Assembly: GCF_002869765.1 (NCBI RefSeq) | Contig: NZ_PNOR01000012.1 | Location: 1 to 64,000 of the forward strand | Direction: 5' to 3' | Origin: Deinococcus planocerae | Lineage (GTDB): Bacteria > Deinococcota > Deinococci > Deinococcales > Deinococcaceae | DNA length: 64,000 nucleotides | In this document: piece after piece, positions 49,874-64,000 of the stretch | How positions within the stretch are numbered: the stretch's first letter is position 1 | Layout: every line of letters begins with the position of its first letter | The notes under the pieces: model-generated | Seen by the model: only the letters and a program-made list of their open reading frames with translations | Told to the model about the DNA's origin: nothing | Databases searched by the model: none | Translations under genes and position numbers: made by a program

Positions 49874-51241
49874 CTACCGCAGGGCGAGGTGCAGGCGCCG
49901 CCGTTCCGCGTCGTTGACGATGTAGTAGTAGATGCCGTTCATCATCTGCCCGTGCCCGCGCACATTGAGCTTGACGGGCGGTTTGTCGGCGTAGGGGTGG
50001 GCGCGGCGCAGGGTCACGATCTTGCGCGGCCCCAGGTCGGTGCGGACGTAGGGGATAAGCTCGCGGGCGAAGGCGTTCATGCGCACGGTGTCGCCCACCG
50101 GGATGTCGGCCAGCCGCTCCATCAGGGCGCGCACGATCTGCTGGTGACGGTCCTCGCGCCCGAAGGCGCCGCGGGGGTCGAGCTTGCGCATCCGGCTGTA
50201 GGCGAGGGCGGTCTTGCCGTCGAGGTGCATCGGCCCCTTCTCGAAGTGGTAGCCCTCGTAGTCGAAGGAGAAGGGCACCTCCACATCTACCCCGCCCACC
50301 TGATCGATCATGTTGCGGAAGCCGCCGTAACTGATCTCCGCGTAGTACTGGAAGGGAAAGCCCAGGAAGCGTTGCAGGGTGCGGTTGAGCAGCGCGGCCC
50401 CCCCGAAGCGGTAGGCGTGATTCACCTTGTCCATCCCGTGCCCCGGGATAGCCACCCGCGTGTCACGCGGAATGCTCAGCAGCGTCGCGACCTTTCGGTC
50501 CGGGTTGAGCGTGACGAGCATGATCGAGTCGGCCCGGCCCTCGCCGATTTTCTCCTGGTCGTTGGCGATCAGGAGCACGTGCACGTTGTTGGAAAAGGGG
50601 TTGGGCCGCATGCTCCCGCCGTCGTCCTGCCCGGTCGTGCGCGCGGCTGGCGGGGGCGCGGGGGCCGCCGGGCTCGGAGCCGGTCGGGTGTCTGTGGCGG
50701 TCTCCTGGGCTGGGGCCGGGGTGGGCTTGGGCGCGGCGCTGACGGGCGGCGAGGCGGGGGTCGGCTGGGCGGCCTTGACCTCCTCCTTCGTCGCGGGCTT
50801 CGGCTCGGGAGCAGCCGGCGGCGCCTCGGTGGAGCGTGGCGTGGGAGTGGAGGCGGGCACTGCCGCGTTCGCCGTCCTGACCGGGGGCGGCGTGGGGGTT
50901 GCGGGAGCCTTCGTTGCGGTTTGCTTGGGCTCAGCGGTCGTCTTTTCGCTGGGCTGAGGCACCGGAGGGGCGGCGGTCGGTGCCTCAGCCGGCTCGGGTT
51001 GCCGGGCTGGGGCAGGGGGTTGTTGCGTGGCCTCGGCGGCTCCCAACTTCTCAGGCTTCAGGTCCTGGAACAGCGGCTCGGCCTGCGCCTCCTCGGGATC
51101 GCCCTTGCCGGGCAGCTCCTGCCACACCGCGCGGGCGATCTCGCCGGTCTCCTGCTTCTCGCTGTACAGGTAGCCTCCCGCACCCCCGAGCGCCACGAGA
51201 AGCAAGACCGCCCACGGCCACCGCCGCCTCATCGCGTCCAC
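49874..51241 (-). CDS. LytR-CpsA-Psr (LCP) family phosphotransferase
   Basis: 455 aa (GTG at 51241; an ATG three codons in is an alternative). N-terminal membrane anchor RWPWAVLLLVALGGAGGYLY, then a long Pro/Ala/Lys/Thr-rich linker (about 45-215), and a C-terminal LCP domain: IMLVTLNPDRKVATLLSIPRDTRV, MDKVNHAY, GGVDVEVPF and ALAYSRMRK. LCP enzymes attach surface glycopolymers to peptidoglycan from lipid carriers. The unusually long linker would let the domain reach across a thick envelope. Confidence 0.9.
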   Translation of the reverse strand: MDAMRRRWPWAVLLLVALGGAGGYLYSEKQETGEIARAVWQELPGKGDPEEAQAEPLFQDLKPEKLGAAEATQQPPAPARQPEPAEAPTAAPPVPQPSEKTTAEPKQTATKAPATPTPPPVRTANAAVPASTPTPRSTEAPPAAPEPKPATKEEVKAAQPTPASPPVSAAPKPTPAPAQETATDTRPAPSPAAPAPPPAARTTGQDDGGSMRPNPFSNNVHVLLIANDQEKIGEGRADSIMLVTLNPDRKVATLLSIPRDTRVAIPGHGMDKVNHAYRFGGAALLNRTLQRFLGFPFQYYAEISYGGFRNMIDQVGGVDVEVPFSFDYEGYHFEKGPMHLDGKTALAYSRMRKLDPRGAFGREDRHQQIVRALMERLADIPVGDTVRMNAFARELIPYVRTDLGPRKIVTLRRAHPYADKPPVKLNVRGHGQMMNGIYYYIVNDAERRRLHLALR

Positions 51242-51569
51242 CCCCGCAGCGGGAGGCGGGACCGCACGCTGCGCCCGACCCTGGGCAGAGGAGGGGTCCG
51301 GAGACGTTCGGGCAGGGCGAGACAGAGAGGTACGGCGGGAGTCATGGGCGCTTCACATCCTAGCCTTGGGGTCGGGAAAGAGCGTCCGCCAAAGGTCTGG
51401 GAACTGCTCCTCTTCCGTTAAGGTACTGTAGGCCCCCCGCGCTGATTCCAGGCTGATGAGCAGGGTCGTGTGGGGTCAGGTGCTTGAGTTGTTTTGAGCA
51501 TGGAAGAGGTCTCGTTTCGTCACAGGTGTGGAGAAGGTTGAAATCGTCGGATATTGAAGGCCAGAGTAC
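51242..51569. other. 328-base region between LCP gene and CRISPR array (trailer side)
   Basis: Contains the LCP gene's upstream region and the trailer of the array. At 51509-51536 a 28-base segment matches the CRISPR repeat at 15 of 28 positions at precisely the 61-base period, possibly an eroded terminal repeat. No gene is recognised. Confidence 0.5.
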
Positions 51570-52634
<1,065 letters not shown>

Positions 52635-52742
52635 ACTTCGCCCCACCGTCCTAAAACCACCCACTCCCTACCCGAAGCCTCTCCCGGGTGATCCGACTCA
52701 CCTCACATTGTCATGCGGCGCGGGCAACCGCCCAGGCCCAGC
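52635..52742 (-). promoter_or_regulatory. probable CRISPR leader
   Basis: 108 bases between the undegenerated end of the array and the cas3 stop codon, somewhat less G+C-rich than its surroundings (CTAAAACCACCC, CACATTGTCATG). Position opposite the degenerate terminal repeat makes it the leader; no clear promoter hexamers are visible. Confidence 0.55.
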
Positions 52743-55622
<2,880 letters not shown>

Positions 55623-55883
55623 GGCCCACGGTAACGGGCGGCTGGAACCCGGGGAGGCAAAAGGCAAGGGGCGCTGAACCGGGCGTCCGAATTTGACGCC
55701 CTGCCCCGGCACGCTGAACGTGTCGCGCGGAAAAAGCGCGATGCAGACAGCGCCGAGCGCCCCCCGCACCCCTGCGGGCGAGCGCGCCGCCCGGACCTGA
55801 CTCTCCCGCAGACGCCGCCGCACGGGCGAGCGCCGCCGGGCCGTCCTGTCCCGTTCCCGGGCCCCGCCCGAGGGAGACCGCCC
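55623..55883. other. divergent control region between cas3 and the peptide gene
   Basis: 261 bases. Notable items: TACCGT adjacent to the cas3 start (55633-55628, minus), TTGACG at 55693-55698 on the plus strand, and a hairpin TCGCGC/GCGCGA at 55723-55741 around GGAAAAA. AGGGAG precedes the peptide ATG. A natural site for regulation of both directions. Confidence 0.45.
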
Positions 55884-56060
55884 ATGACCCACCCCGCCCG
55901 CACGACCGCCCGCCTCGCCCCCGCCCTCGTCCTGACGCTGCTGGCCGCCGCGCTGCCGGGCGTTCCGTTCGCCCGGAACACCGCCGCGCCAACCGCCACC
56001 CACGCCCTCGCCGCTCCCCTTCTCGCCGGGGACAACGACAAGGGGGGCATGGGCGGCTGA
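55884..56060 (+). CDS. 58-aa secreted peptide precursor (putative signal peptide for the adjacent TPR regulator)
   Basis: ATG at 55884 with AGGGAG seven bases upstream; stops at 56060. The N-terminus is basic (R6, R10), then a hydrophobic core [20 protein letters not shown] typical of a Sec signal. The remaining tail is Ala/Thr-rich and ends in the polar, Gly-rich [10 protein letters not shown]. No homolog is recognised. 48 bases separate it from a regulator with a TPR sensor domain, an arrangement used elsewhere by peptide quorum-sensing pairs. A simple small secreted protein unrelated to the regulator remains possible. Confidence 0.55.
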   Translation: MTHPARTTARLAPALVLTLLAAALPGVPFARNTAAPTATHALAAPLLAGDNDKGGMGG

Positions 56061-56108
56061 GGGCTCCGGGGCCTGACCCTCCTCTCAGCCCCCCGGTAGA
56101 GTGGGCGG

Positions 56109-57827
56109 GTGCCGCGCCCGCCCGCCGCGTTCGTGTCCGACGAGGAACTCGCCCTGTCCGTCCCGGCCCTGGTGGAGGGGGGCCGGGCGGACCTCGCGTT
56201 GCGGACCCTGTGGCTCGCCGCCGACGGGGCACCGGACCTCGACCGTTTCGCGCGGCTGCTGGACCTCCTCGCTCTCCTGCCCCCGCAGACGCGGAGCAGC
56301 GGGCCGGGCGTGCGCCTCCACCTGCGGCTCCTGACCGGCCTGCGGCGGGCCGGGGACTCGCTGGACGCGGTGGAGGCCGCCCGCGACGCCGGGCTGGGTG
56401 CTCACTTCCTGAACGTCTACCGGGCCTGGGCGCTCTCGCAGCAGGAGCGGTTCGGAGAGGCGCTGGAGACGTTGAAACCCGCCCTGAGCGAATCGCTGGA
56501 CACCGAGCCGGACGCCGGGCCGGAGACCGGGGGGCTCACCCGCTTCGAGGACACCCTGGGCTGGCGGGTGCGGGCCCGCTCGCTGGCGGCGCTGGGACAG
56601 GGCGGCTGGCGGGAGGGGTACGCCCGGGCGCGCCTCCACGCCACGGGGCGGGCGCTGGCCCTGGTGTGGCTGGAGGAGGGCGCGACCCTGAGCGGACGCG
56701 GGGACGTGCAGGGCGCCCTGCGCGCGTACACCCAGGCGCTGCCCCTCGTCGAGCGCGACCCGTATTACCACGCGCTCGCCCTGCACAACCTGGGGCTGGT
56801 GTGTCTGCGCGACTGCCGTTTCGGGGAGGCCGAGGCCTATTTCGGGCGGGTGAGCGGGGTGGGGCGCGCGGCGGCCTTTCGCGCCCGCGCCCTGTGCGGG
56901 GAGGGGGCCGTGCGCCGCGCCCTGGGCGAGTGGGACCGCGCCGCCTGGGCCTACCGCGCCGCGCTCGAATTGCAGGCCGAGGACGACGACCGCCAGCAGG
57001 CGTGGCGCGGCCTGGGCCACACCCTGCGCCTCTCGGGCCGGGCCCGCAGCGCCGTGGAGTGGCTCACCCGCGCCACGACCGCGACCCCCGGCGACCGGCA
57101 GACGGGCCGCTCGTGGGTCTTCGTGGACGTGGCCGCCGCGTACGCCGCGCTCGGGGACGTTTCCGCCGCTCACGAAGCCCTCGGGCTCATCCCTCCCCTC
57201 ACGGGCGAGGACGCCGACCGGGAGAGGATCGTGCGCGCCGAACTCGCCCGGCAGGGGGGCGACCTCGCCGGGGCGCTCTCCCACCTGGGCGGCCTGAATC
57301 TTCAAACCCTCTGGGCGCGGGAGGAGGCGCACGCCTTCCCGGAGCTGTTCTCTCCCCTGCCCGACCCGGCGACCCGCCCGGCCCCGCTGCCTCGTGCCGA
57401 GCGCACTCACGTCACCGTCCGGGCCCTCGGCCCCCTCGACGTGCGGGTGAATGGGCGCCCGGTGCCGGTCGGGCCGGCCTCGCGGGCGGGCGTGCTGCTC
57501 GTCGCGCTGCTGGAGGCGGGGGGGCGGGCCGGGACCGGGGAACTCGCCCTCGCCGTCTCCAGCCGTGAGGACCGATGCGAGCGGCACGGCAAGCAGGCGG
57601 TGTCGCGCATCGCGGGCGAGTTGCGCCGCGCCCTGGGTTGGGAGGGCAGCGTGCAGGCCCGCTCCGGCGCGTACTTCCTCGACCCGGCGGCGGAGTGGGA
57701 CTACGACGTGCGGAGCGCTCTGGAAGCGGGCCAGCCCATCGAGGCTTTCCTGAGCGGCGTCACCCTCCCCTGGGTGCTGGACCGGGAGACCCAGTTGCGT
57801 CAGAAGGACTCAGATCATTTGCACTGA
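56109..57827 (+). CDS. TPR-repeat regulator with C-terminal winged helix (SARP/OmpR-like)
   Basis: 572 aa, GTG start. From about 60 to 400 the protein is helical with tetratricopeptide-like repeats (ALVWLEEGATLSGRGDVQGALRAY, YHALALHNLGLVCLRDCRFGEAEAYF, VFVDVAAAYAALGDVSAAHEAL). Residues 435-535 form a winged helix of the Trans_reg_C/SARP type (VRALGPLDVRVNGRPVPVG, QAVSRIAGELRRALG). The domain order is the reverse of the usual BTAD regulators, where DNA binding comes first. TPR-type sensors in RNPP regulators bind short peptides; the upstream exported peptide is the obvious candidate ligand. Likely target: the following WYL-cas operon or cas3. Confidence 0.75.
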   Translation: MPRPPAAFVSDEELALSVPALVEGGRADLALRTLWLAADGAPDLDRFARLLDLLALLPPQTRSSGPGVRLHLRLLTGLRRAGDSLDAVEAARDAGLGAHFLNVYRAWALSQQERFGEALETLKPALSESLDTEPDAGPETGGLTRFEDTLGWRVRARSLAALGQGGWREGYARARLHATGRALALVWLEEGATLSGRGDVQGALRAYTQALPLVERDPYYHALALHNLGLVCLRDCRFGEAEAYFGRVSGVGRAAAFRARALCGEGAVRRALGEWDRAAWAYRAALELQAEDDDRQQAWRGLGHTLRLSGRARSAVEWLTRATTATPGDRQTGRSWVFVDVAAAYAALGDVSAAHEALGLIPPLTGEDADRERIVRAELARQGGDLAGALSHLGGLNLQTLWAREEAHAFPELFSPLPDPATRPAPLPRAERTHVTVRALGPLDVRVNGRPVPVGPASRAGVLLVALLEAGGRAGTGELALAVSSREDRCERHGKQAVSRIAGELRRALGWEGSVQARSGAYFLDPAAEWDYDVRSALEAGQPIEAFLSGVTLPWVLDRETQLRQKDSDHLH

Positions 57828-57886
57828 ATGTGGGTGCAGAACCCGCCGCGACGATGGCGCGACACGCCACGGGCATCCTCAGGGGC

Positions 57887-57891
57887 GGAGG
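57887..57891 (+). promoter_or_regulatory. Shine-Dalgarno that fixes the WYL regulator start
   Basis: GGAGG six bases before the GTG at 57898; the later ATG at 57946 has no such box. Confidence 0.7.
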
Positions 57892-57897
57892 ACCACC

Positions 57898-58929
57898 GTG
57901 GGCGACCCCTTACCCCAGGACCCGGAACGGCACGAACCCCCGTCCATGAACGCGCAGGAACGCAGCACGTGGCGCAAAGCGCAGCGCCTGAGGCTGATCG
58001 AGGACCACTTGCGCACCCAGTCCATGACCAGCCGCGAACTTGCCGACCTGCTCCGCGAGCCCATCCGCACGGTCCAGCGGGCGCTCGGCGACCTCGAACA
58101 GATGGAGAGGGGGCTGGAGAAACAACGCGACGGGAAGTATCACATCCCCGTGCGCCGCGAGCCGCTCGATCCGGTGGAGGTGCTGACCGTCCACGCCGCC
58201 GTGCGGCTGCTGTACCACCACGCGCCCGCCCACCACAGCCGCTACATCAGCGCCCTGCACAAGATCGCCCGCGACCTGCCCGAGGCGACCCGGCGGGTGC
58301 TCGACGAGTCGGTGGTCGTCAACACGGCCCGGCGCAGCGACGACGGCACCCTGGAGCGGGTCGCCCTCGCCTGGGAGCGGCATCAGGTCCTGCGCTTCGA
58401 CTACAAGCGCCCGAACGGCGACCTCGAACGCGGCAACGAACTCTGCGTGTACTTCGTGGAGGTCAGCCGCGCGAACCTCGCCCCCTACGTGATCGGGCTG
58501 GAGCGCAGGCACCGCGGCCAGGTCCGCACCTTCAAGCTCGGGCGGATGCTCAACCCCGTCACGTTGAGCGACACGTACACCATCCCCGAGGAGTTCAACC
58601 CCCGCGACTACCTCACCGACGCCTGGGGCGTGATCGGCGGCGAGAACCCCATCACCGTGCGGCTGCGCTTCACGCCCGACGCCGCCTACCGCGTCCTGGA
58701 GGGCGGCTATCCCAACGCCAGCGAGCCCCTGATCTACGCCGATGGCAGCGTCGAACTCGACATCCGCGCCGGGACCGACAACACGGGGCTCCCCCGCGAA
58801 CTCATCCCCTGGATTCTCTCGTGGGGCCCGAGGGTGGATGTGCTCGGCCCGGAAGTCGTGCGGCGGCACTGGCTCGGCGAACTGCGCGCGGCGCTGCGGC
58901 AGCACGGGCCGGAGGAGGTGAGATCGTGA
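57898..58929 (+). CDS. WYL domain transcriptional regulator in the cas operon
   Basis: 343 aa. N-terminal HTH (KAQRLRLIEDHLRTQSMTSRELADLLREPIRTVQRALGDLEQ, about 26-70), then a WYL-type ligand domain (RRSDDGTLERVALAWERHQVLRFDYKRPNG, LAPYVIGLERRHRGQVRTFKLGRML) and a C-terminal extension (VVRRHWLGELRAAL). WYL regulators in CRISPR-Cas loci sense nucleotides or nucleic acids and tune expression. Its TGA overlaps the cse1 start (GTGA), so it is part of the same transcript as Cascade. Confidence 0.88.
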   Translation: MGDPLPQDPERHEPPSMNAQERSTWRKAQRLRLIEDHLRTQSMTSRELADLLREPIRTVQRALGDLEQMERGLEKQRDGKYHIPVRREPLDPVEVLTVHAAVRLLYHHAPAHHSRYISALHKIARDLPEATRRVLDESVVVNTARRSDDGTLERVALAWERHQVLRFDYKRPNGDLERGNELCVYFVEVSRANLAPYVIGLERRHRGQVRTFKLGRMLNPVTLSDTYTIPEEFNPRDYLTDAWGVIGGENPITVRLRFTPDAAYRVLEGGYPNASEPLIYADGSVELDIRAGTDNTGLPRELIPWILSWGPRVDVLGPEVVRRHWLGELRAALRQHGPEEVRS

Positions 58930-60677
58930 AGCCTCCCGCTCCCACCTTCAACCTGATCGACGCCCCCTGGCTCTCCCTGCGGCCCCTGGACGGCGGCCCC
59001 GTGCGCGAGGTCGGTCTGTGGGAGGCGTTGACGGAGGCCCGGTCGCACCAGCGCATCGACGACCCCTCGCCCCTCGTCACGGTCGCCCTGTTGCGCCTGT
59101 GCCTCGCCGTGCTGCATCGGGCTTTGCAGGGACCGAAGGACGCGGCGCAGGCGGCGGGGTGGTACAGGGACGGCTTCCCGGCGGGGCAGGTCGAGGCTTA
59201 CCTGGACCGCTGGCAGGGCCGCTTCGACCTCTTCGGCGGGGCGCCCTTCTGGCAGGTGGCCGACCTGACGCCCGAGCTGGAGGACGGGCGGTACCGCAGC
59301 CACTGGACCCGCCTGGGCGCCGAGGTCGGGAGCGCGAACACGACGCCCCTGTTCAACCCGGCGGCGCGGCCCGGCGGCGAGCGGCGAGACGCCCTCTCCC
59401 TCGCCGGGGCGGCGCGGCGGCTGGTGGAGGCCCAGACCTTCATGCTGGGGGGGCTGATCAAACGCTTCACCACAGCGGCAAAAGCGGCCCCGGTGGCGAC
59501 AGCGGCGCTGACCGTGCCCCAGGGCCGCACCCTGCATGAGACGCTGTGCCTGAACCTCGTGCCCCTCGCGGCGGGGGAGCTGGAGGCCGACCGGCCCGTC
59601 TGGGAGCGCGAACCCCTGACCGTGGCGGACGTGCGCGCGTACCACGAGCACGGGCGGACGCGGGCGCCCCAGGGTCCGGTGGACCGCTACACCTGGGTCA
59701 GCCGCAGCGTGCGCCTGCACCCCGAACCCGGCCCGGACGGCGGCGAGGTCGTGCGCGTGGTGGGCTTCGCGGCGGGCGTGCCCTTGGAGGGGAGCGGCGA
59801 GGGCGCGGGCCTGAACGTCGATCCCCACGTCGCCCTGCGCCCGGGCGGCGATCCCAGGGCCCCGGCCCTCTTCCCGCAGAAGCTCCGGCGCGAGGTACTG
59901 TTCTGGCGCGACCTCGCCGCCCTGCTCCCCGACCCGCAGGACACGGCCACCGTCACCGCCGCCGGGAAGGTGCGCTCGGTCCCGGGCGTGCCGCCTCGGG
60001 CCGTCGCCCACGCCCGGGAGGTGCTGAAGGCCCTCCGTCCTGCCCCGGCTCCCCCGCCGCCCGGCCTCTCCCGGGAGGAACGGCGGGCGTGGGTGGTGGA
60101 GGCAGCGCGTCGGAGCGGCGCCCAGCCTGTCATTCCCGTCAGCGTCTTCGGGCAGATCACCGACCAGGGCAAGGGCTTCGCCTTCCGCCAGGAGGAATAC
60201 ACCCTGCCGGAAGCCTTCGTGAACGACCCGGCGGCCTTCGCCAAGCAGATCCACACGGCGCTCAGCGACGCCAAGACCGTCGGGGAAGGATTACGGCAGG
60301 CCACGCGCCGCCTCGCCGGGGAGGTGCTGTCACGCGGCGGCACCCGCGAGCCGCACAAGGACGACGTGACGCGGCTGGCGGACGGACTGCCCACCCTCCC
60401 GACTTTCTGGGCGCGGCTGGAGGCGCCCTTCCGTGTCTACCTCGCGGCCCTCGACCTGGATGCGGGGGAGGCGCTGGCGGCGTGGCACCGGACCCTCACG
60501 CACGCGGCCTGGGACGCCTGGGCGCTCGCGCTGGAGGGGGTGGGCGACTCCCGGGCGAACGCCAGCGCGGCCTACCGCCCCCGCGTGACCGAGGGCAAAC
60601 GTCAACTCTCCCCCCAGGCCACCCTGGAAATTGCGCTGAGAAGAATCGCCGCCGAGCCGCAGGAGGTCTCCGCATGA
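58926..60677 (+). CDS. casA: Cascade large subunit Cse1/CasA (type I-E)
   Basis: 583 aa. Starts [27 protein letters not shown], the family hallmark, and has [27 protein letters not shown] and [17 protein letters not shown]. Cse1 recognises the PAM and recruits Cas3. Alpha-helical C-terminal domain from about 400. GTGA overlap at the start and ATGA at the end couple it to its neighbours. Confidence 0.95.
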   Translation: MKPPAPTFNLIDAPWLSLRPLDGGPVREVGLWEALTEARSHQRIDDPSPLVTVALLRLCLAVLHRALQGPKDAAQAAGWYRDGFPAGQVEAYLDRWQGRFDLFGGAPFWQVADLTPELEDGRYRSHWTRLGAEVGSANTTPLFNPAARPGGERRDALSLAGAARRLVEAQTFMLGGLIKRFTTAAKAAPVATAALTVPQGRTLHETLCLNLVPLAAGELEADRPVWEREPLTVADVRAYHEHGRTRAPQGPVDRYTWVSRSVRLHPEPGPDGGEVVRVVGFAAGVPLEGSGEGAGLNVDPHVALRPGGDPRAPALFPQKLRREVLFWRDLAALLPDPQDTATVTAAGKVRSVPGVPPRAVAHAREVLKALRPAPAPPPPGLSREERRAWVVEAARRSGAQPVIPVSVFGQITDQGKGFAFRQEEYTLPEAFVNDPAAFAKQIHTALSDAKTVGEGLRQATRRLAGEVLSRGGTREPHKDDVTRLADGLPTLPTFWARLEAPFRVYLAALDLDAGEALAAWHRTLTHAAWDAWALALEGVGDSRANASAAYRPRVTEGKRQLSPQATLEIALRRIAAEPQEVSA

Positions 60678-61329
60678 CCAGCCCACCCGCCGAAGTCCCC
60701 CCGGAGGCCCGCTTCGTGCAGGCCCTCTCCCGCCTGGAGCGTGGGCGCCTCGCCGAGTTGCGCCGCAGCCTGGGCGACGAGCGGCCCGGCCAGAGCGCCG
60801 CGTGGCTGGAGGGCGTGCTCCTGCGCTCGGGCCTGCGCCTGCGCGACGAGGACCGCTCCGGGCGCGAGGCCCTGTACCTCCTCGCGGGCCTCTACGCCCT
60901 GATCGAGCGCCCGCACGAGGACGAGGAAGAGACGGAAGACGACGGGCAGGAACGCGCGGGCCTCTCCCTGGGTGCGCTCCTCGGTCGCCTCTACCTGGAT
61001 CAGGGCGAGCGGCCCAGCACCGAGAAACGCTTCCTGGCCCTCCTCGACGCCGACCGCGACGGTCTGGCGTACCAGCTCCGGCAGGCGGTCACGCTGCTCA
61101 GGGCCGCCGACCGCAAGCCCGACTGGGTGCGCCTCCTCGCCGACGTGACGCGCTGGACTCATCCCTATGCCGGGGACGACGTGCGCCGAACGTGGGCGCG
61201 GGACTTCTACCGCCACGGGACGCCCGCCCGTTCTGCCGACCGCCCGGTCCCGGACGACGAATCCGAACCCGCCGACCCCCCCACCCCGCCCCGCCCTGCC
61301 GATTCCGCTGACGACGAAGGAGAGCGCCT

Positions 61330-61333
<4 letters not shown>
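60674..61333 (+). CDS. casB: Cascade small subunit Cse2/CasB (type I-E)
   Basis: 219 aa from the ATG at 60674. Helical core [62 protein letters not shown] and WARDFY identify Cse2. Two additions lengthen it: an acidic loop ([12 protein letters not shown], around 91-102) and a disordered Pro/Asp/Glu tail after residue 190. ATGA overlap with cse1. Confidence 0.92.
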
Positions 61334-62493
<1,160 letters not shown>

Positions 62494-62494
62494 G

Positions 62495-63190
62495 GTGACG
62501 GCCCCCTCCACCCTGCTCATCCCCCTCGCCGGACCAATGCAGTCCTGGGGCACCCGCTCGCGCTTCGACGACCGCGACACCGAGGCCGAGCCCAGCAAGA
62601 GCGGCGTGCTGGGCCTGTGCGCCGCGGCCCTCGGCCTCGACCGCGCCGAACCTGTGAGCCACCTCGCCTCCCTCGCCTTCGGGGTGCGGGTGGACCGCGA
62701 GGGCACCCTCCGGCACGACTACCACACGGCGCAGCTCCACCCCGGCGAGCGCCGCGCGAGCACCAGCCTGACCCGCCGCGCCTACCTCGCCGACGCGGCC
62801 TTCTGGGCGGGCTTGCAGGGGGACCCGGCGCTGCTGGGCGAAGTCCACGCCGCCCTCAAGAATCCACACTGGCCCCTCGCGCTGGGCCGCAAGAGCTTTC
62901 CGCCGTCGCTGCCCCTCTGGAGGCCGGACGCCCTGCGGGGAGAGGCGCTGCTCCCCGCCCTGCGTGCCGCCCCCACCCTGCGCGGCGAACGGGAGGCGCG
63001 ACGGGGAACCTTGAATGCCCCGTACCGCCTCGTGGTGGACGCCCGCGCCGTGCCCGACCCTGGCCGGGACGCGGCCCCCGGCGTGCGGCGCGACGACCCG
63101 ACCGCCCCCTTCGCCGTTCGGCGCTACGCCCTGCGCGACGTGCTGACCTGGAGCGAGGCCCTCGCCCTGAGCCTGGAGGAGGCGTCGTGA
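62495..63190 (+). CDS. casD: Cas5/CasD (type I-E)
   Basis: 231 aa from the GTG at 62495, one base after the cas7 stop. [46 protein letters not shown] is the family start; the [22 protein letters not shown] block follows. Caps the 5' handle of the crRNA in Cascade. Stop overlaps the cas6e start. Confidence 0.94.
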   Translation: MTAPSTLLIPLAGPMQSWGTRSRFDDRDTEAEPSKSGVLGLCAAALGLDRAEPVSHLASLAFGVRVDREGTLRHDYHTAQLHPGERRASTSLTRRAYLADAAFWAGLQGDPALLGEVHAALKNPHWPLALGRKSFPPSLPLWRPDALRGEALLPALRAAPTLRGEREARRGTLNAPYRLVVDARAVPDPGRDAAPGVRRDDPTAPFAVRRYALRDVLTWSEALALSLEEAS

Positions 63191-63821
63191 TGTACCTCTC
63201 CCGCCTCGTGCTCGACGACCGCCACCGTCAGGCGTTCCGCGACCTGCAAAGCCCCTACGCGCTGCATCAGACCCTGCGCTGGGCCTTCCCCGGCGCGGGC
63301 GAGGGGGGGGCACCCCTGCCTGACGGCGAGCGCGTCCTGTGGCGGCAGGAGGGAAGCGCGGTCCTGGTGCAGAGCCTCACGCTCCCCGACTGGGAGGCGC
63401 TGGAGGACCGTCACCCCGGTTACCTGCGCCACAGCGCGTGCAAGCCCCTCGACCTCGCCGCCGCGCTCACGCCGGGCCGTCCCCTGCGTTTTCACCTGCG
63501 CGCGAACGTGACGGTTCGCAGGCTGGACGAGCAGGGTCGCAGCCGCCGCCACGCCCTGCACGGGCCGCAGGAACAGCTCGGCTGGCTCCACCGCCAGGGG
63601 GAACGCGGCGGCTTCCGGGTGCGGGGCGCGGACCTGCTCCACAGCGGCTCCCTCCGCACCCGCAAGGGCGCCCAGACCCTCACCCTTCACACCGTCACCT
63701 TCGACGGGTTGATCGACGTGAGCGACGGCGCGGCGCTGCTCGGGGCCGTGCGGGGCGGCCTGGGCCACGCCAAGGCGCTGGGCTGCGGGTTGCTGAGCCT
63801 CGCGCCCGCCGGAGGTGCCCC

Positions 63822-63825
<4 letters not shown>
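63190..63825 (+). CDS. casE: Cas6e/CasE crRNA endoribonuclease
   Basis: 211 aa from the ATG at 63190 (in-frame GTG at 63187). [16 protein letters not shown] and [14 protein letters not shown] carry the conserved His/Tyr region of Cas6e catalysis; the Gly-rich loop [17 protein letters not shown] near the end is diagnostic. Cleaves the repeat stem and remains bound to the crRNA 3' end. ATGA overlap with cas5 and cas1. Confidence 0.94.

Positions 63826-64000
<175 letters not shown>

Noticed and set aside
55623..56003. Upstream extension of the cas3 frame
   Set aside because: It runs antisense through the small peptide gene, has low-complexity Arg/Gly sequence and no similarity to Cas3.

Overview
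The window is very G+C-rich and densely packed, with many start/stop overlaps of the GTGA/ATGA type. Its gene content is typical of Deinococcus or a close relative. Because the same stretch carries an iteron origin, a RepA-family initiator, ParA/ParB and a cluster of parS-like palindromes, it most likely comes from a secondary chromosome or megaplasmid, not the main chromosome.

Layout: (1) about 1-8,100: amino-sugar and oligosaccharide catabolism on the minus strand (GlcNAc-kinase-like BadF ATPase, NagB, GH4), a methyltransferase, an Rrf2/thioredoxin-reductase-like pair, then a GH3 NagZ and a GH125 mannosidase. (2) 8,075-20,947: a plus-strand regulon of LacI regulator, family-5 solute-binding protein, DppB-like permease, a DppC-DppD permease/ATPase fusion, a DppF-like ATPase, GH3 with PA14 insert, and three sugar isomerase/dehydrogenase genes, with a near-consensus promoter and an overlapping LacI-type operator in front. 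(3) 20,949-34,953: a large alpha-2-macroglobulin-like protein, a MATE exporter, a GlcD-like flavoenzyme with a branched-chain-type binding protein, small enzymes, an orphan barstar and a sulfite-oxidase-like molybdoenzyme. (4) 33,850-42,205: the replicon maintenance region: parAB, 11 iterons, an AT-rich segment with 13-bp repeats, rep, and six copies of an 18-22 bp palindrome. It also holds a molybdate transport cluster with an XRE-PBP regulator. (5) 42,261-51,241: galE, WbqC, PIG-L deacetylase, galK, glpD, glpK and an LCP ligase. (6) 51,570-64,000: a type I-E CRISPR-Cas locus, with an 18-repeat array, cas3, cse1-cse2-cas7-cas5-cas6e and the start of cas1. cas2 would lie beyond the window.

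The most unusual arrangement is between cas3 and cse1. There a 58-residue exported-peptide ORF is followed by a TPR plus winged-helix regulator, and then by a WYL regulator whose stop overlaps the start of cse1. This looks like a peptide-sensing module placed to control the CRISPR-Cas operon. That is inference from architecture and gene order only; nothing in the sequence proves signalling.
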